From Acidobacteriota bacterium (GTDB lineage: Bacteria > Acidobacteriota > Vicinamibacteria > Vicinamibacterales > UBA2999): 64,000 bases of DNA. The stretch lies in the NCBI GenBank assembly GCA_947482665.1, contig CANKJK010000012.1:65114-129113 (forward strand). Reading direction: 5' to 3'. The translations under genes were made by a program, and so were the position numbers. Within the stretch, counting starts at the first letter, position 1, and each line of letters starts with the position of its first letter. Positions 62,336 through 64,000 of this stretch are shown in pieces. The notes below the pieces were generated by a model. The model saw nothing but the letters and a program-made list of their open reading frames with translations. It was not told the origin of the DNA and made no database searches.

Positions 62336-63463
62336 GTGTCGCAGCCCGCAGCAACTCTTCTCGCGAGCAAACCCATCGATGTGCTCGTCGTGGATGACGC
62401 CGTCGTCGTCCGGAGGATCGTCAGTGATGCCCTGTCCGCGGATACCGCCATCCGCGTGATCGGTACCGCCGCCAATGGCCGGATCGCGCTGCAGAAGCTC
62501 GAGCAGTTGCGGCCGGACGTGGTGACGCTGGATTTCGAGATGCCGGAAATGGACGGCGTCGAAACGCTCAAGGCGATCCGCAAGACCCATCCGACGCTGC
62601 CCGTGATCATGTTCTCCACGGTGACGGTGCGCGGCGGGGCACAGACATTGGAAGCCCTGGCCGCCGGTGCGACCGACTACATCACGAAGCCGGCCAATGT
62701 CGGCAGTGTGACGGAAGCGCAGCGACGGATTCAGGAACAGCTGATTCCCAAGATCAAGGCCTTGTGCCGGCGGAGTGGGGCCGCGGTTACGCCCAGGGAG
62801 GTCGTCCCCGTGCGGCCGGTCCAGGCCGTCCGCTCCGTGCAGACCGTACCGGCCAGCCTGATTCAGCGGCGGCCGGACGCGGTGGCCATCGGTGTCTCGA
62901 CGGGTGGTCCAAACGCGCTCGCGGAGCTCCTGCCCGCGCTGCCGCGGGACCTGGCCGTGCCGATCCTCATCGTGCAGCACATGCCGCCGATGTTCACCAG
63001 GATGCTGGCCGAGCGATTGGACCAGCAGTCGGCGATTCACGTGGTGGAGGCCCAGGCCGGCATGCGGCTGCAGCCCGGGACGGCCTATGTAGCCCCAGGC
63101 GATTACCACCTGATCGTGAAGCGTGAGGGCGACCACGTCGTGACGGCGTTGACCCAGGACCCGCCGGAGAATTCATGCCGGCCAGCGGTCGATGTGCTTT
63201 TCCGTTCTGCGGCCGATGTATATGGCAGCGCCCTTCTCGCCGTCGTGCTCACCGGAATGGGGCAGGACGGGCTTCGTGGGTCTGAGGAAGTGCGGCGGTG
63301 CCAGGGACGTGTGCTGGCTCAGGACCAGGCGTCGAGTGTGGTGTGGGGCATGCCCGGGTTCGTGGCCGAGGCGGGTTTGGCCGAGCAGGTGCTGCCCTTG
63401 AATGAGATGGCTGTAGAGATTACCAGGCGGTGCGCGCTGTCGCTCCACCGCAGAGGAGCGTGA
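62336..63463 (+). CDS. cheB: Chemotaxis methylesterase CheB
   Basis: Two adjacent GTG codons (62333 and 62336) could start it; the second has better spacing from GGAG. The 375-residue product has a receiver (about 14-130) with acceptor Asp near 65 (VVTLDFEMPEMDG) and a methylesterase domain (about 180-370). The catalytic triad is Ser near 186 (GVSTGGP), His near 213 (IVQHMPP) and Asp near 310 (GMGQDG). It demethylates and deamidates receptor glutamates or glutamines, opposing CheR. A GC-rich hairpin at 62281-62316 lies in the 66-base gap after cheY. Confidence 0.95.
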   Translation: MSQPAATLLASKPIDVLVVDDAVVVRRIVSDALSADTAIRVIGTAANGRIALQKLEQLRPDVVTLDFEMPEMDGVETLKAIRKTHPTLPVIMFSTVTVRGGAQTLEALAAGATDYITKPANVGSVTEAQRRIQEQLIPKIKALCRRSGAAVTPREVVPVRPVQAVRSVQTVPASLIQRRPDAVAIGVSTGGPNALAELLPALPRDLAVPILIVQHMPPMFTRMLAERLDQQSAIHVVEAQAGMRLQPGTAYVAPGDYHLIVKREGDHVVTALTQDPPENSCRPAVDVLFRSAADVYGSALLAVVLTGMGQDGLRGSEEVRRCQGRVLAQDQASSVVWGMPGFVAEAGLAEQVLPLNEMAVEITRRCALSLHRRGA

Positions 63464-63466
63464 GCG

Positions 63467-64000
63467 GTGCCCGTCGAAACAAATCCAGTCGACAAGCAGG
63501 TGATGTCCTATCTGAGGGACATGGTGCTGAAAGAACTTGGCATCGTCCTCGATGAAGGCAAGGACTACCTGATCGAGTCCCGGTTAGGTCCGATTGCCCG
63601 CCGCGAGAGCCTCGGTGGGCTGGACGGACTGGCCACTGCCATCAGGACCGGCCGGTCGCCGGAGCTGAAGCGGTCGGTGCTCGATGCGATGACCACGAAC
63701 GAGACGACCTTCCTTCGGGACGTGACGCCGTTCGAGGTACTCGAAACCTCGGTGCTGCCCAAGCTGATTGAAGCCCGGCGCGCCAGCCGGAAGCTGCGCA
63801 TCTGGTATGCGGCGAGTTCCTACGGTCAGGAGCCGTATTCGGTGTCGATGATTCTCAATGATCAGTTTCCGGAACTCGCGGGCTGGCAGGTGGATCAGCT
63901 CGGGACCGACATCTGCCGCAATGCGCTGGAACGGGCGAAGGCGGGTCGATACTCCCAGCTGGAGATCAACCGTGGTCTCCCTGCGCGTCTGCTCGTCAAG
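63467..64000 (+). CDS. cheR: Chemotaxis methyltransferase CheR, 3'-partial
   Basis: The GTG at 63467 has GAGGAG eight bases upstream and starts three bases after the cheB stop. The visible 178 residues include the N-terminal helical domain, TTNETTFLRD (about 77-86) and the S-adenosylmethionine-binding start WYAASSYGQEPYS (about 113-125). The last part of the methyltransferase domain lies beyond the window end. It methylates glutamates on the soluble receptor encoded two genes earlier. Confidence 0.93.
   Translation, partial: MPVETNPVDKQVMSYLRDMVLKELGIVLDEGKDYLIESRLGPIARRESLGGLDGLATAIRTGRSPELKRSVLDAMTTNETTFLRDVTPFEVLETSVLPKLIEARRASRKLRIWYAASSYGQEPYSVSMILNDQFPELAGWQVDQLGTDICRNALERAKAGRYSQLEINRGLPARLLVK

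Overview
The window is high-GC DNA from a free-living Gram-negative bacterium. It is dense with secreted multi-domain c-type cytochromes (DUF1587/1595/1592/1588/1585), twin-arginine DUF1552 proteins, exported ankyrin-repeat proteins, DUF6152 proteins, a reaction-centre-type cytochrome c, propeller histidine kinases and an Omp85 protein. This gene mix is typical of Acidobacteriota, most likely class Vicinamibacteria. That placement is inferred from family content; no rRNA or phylogenetic marker lies in the window.

Layout. 1-13.2 kb is envelope biology: a 'PDLxGxW' exported protein cut by the window edge, a secreted alpha/beta hydrolase, a TPR-M48 metalloprotease with a small membrane protein, a TPR protein, and a 2270-residue protein in which a TamB-type domain is continuous with POTRA repeats and an Omp85 barrel. 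13.4-24.9 kb holds secreted glyoxalase-fold proteins, SnoaL and SDR proteins, and module A (DUF1592 cytochrome, ankyrin, DUF1552). 23.1-30.2 kb holds module B, with a cytochrome/propeller protein and a divergent ankyrin gene. 30.3-33.9 kb is a propeller histidine kinase coupled to a NarL-type regulator. 34-40.1 kb carries a lipoprotein cytochrome, two DUF6152 genes, three PDLxGxW genes and a two-haem cytochrome. 40.2-45.6 kb is module C (DUF1592, DUF1552, ankyrin).

46.3-64 kb is a signalling island. It has three hybrid histidine kinases (one with a XylR_N/V4R sensory region, one paired with a solute-binding lipoprotein), two paralogous receiver/CheX proteins, and a chemosensory operon: receiver-CheX, cheA, cheW, a soluble double-PAS MCP, cheY, cheB and cheR (cut by the window end). 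Both receiver/CheX genes have a close match to a sigma-28 promoter upstream, which would place the chemosensory operon under motility-type control.

Best candidates for something undescribed are the TamB-Omp85 single polypeptide, the three rearranged copies of the DUF1592/DUF1552/exported-ankyrin module, and the sigma-28-like promoters on the CheX fusions. No tRNA, rRNA, insertion sequence, prophage or CRISPR array was seen, and no gene-free stretch exceeds 300 bases.
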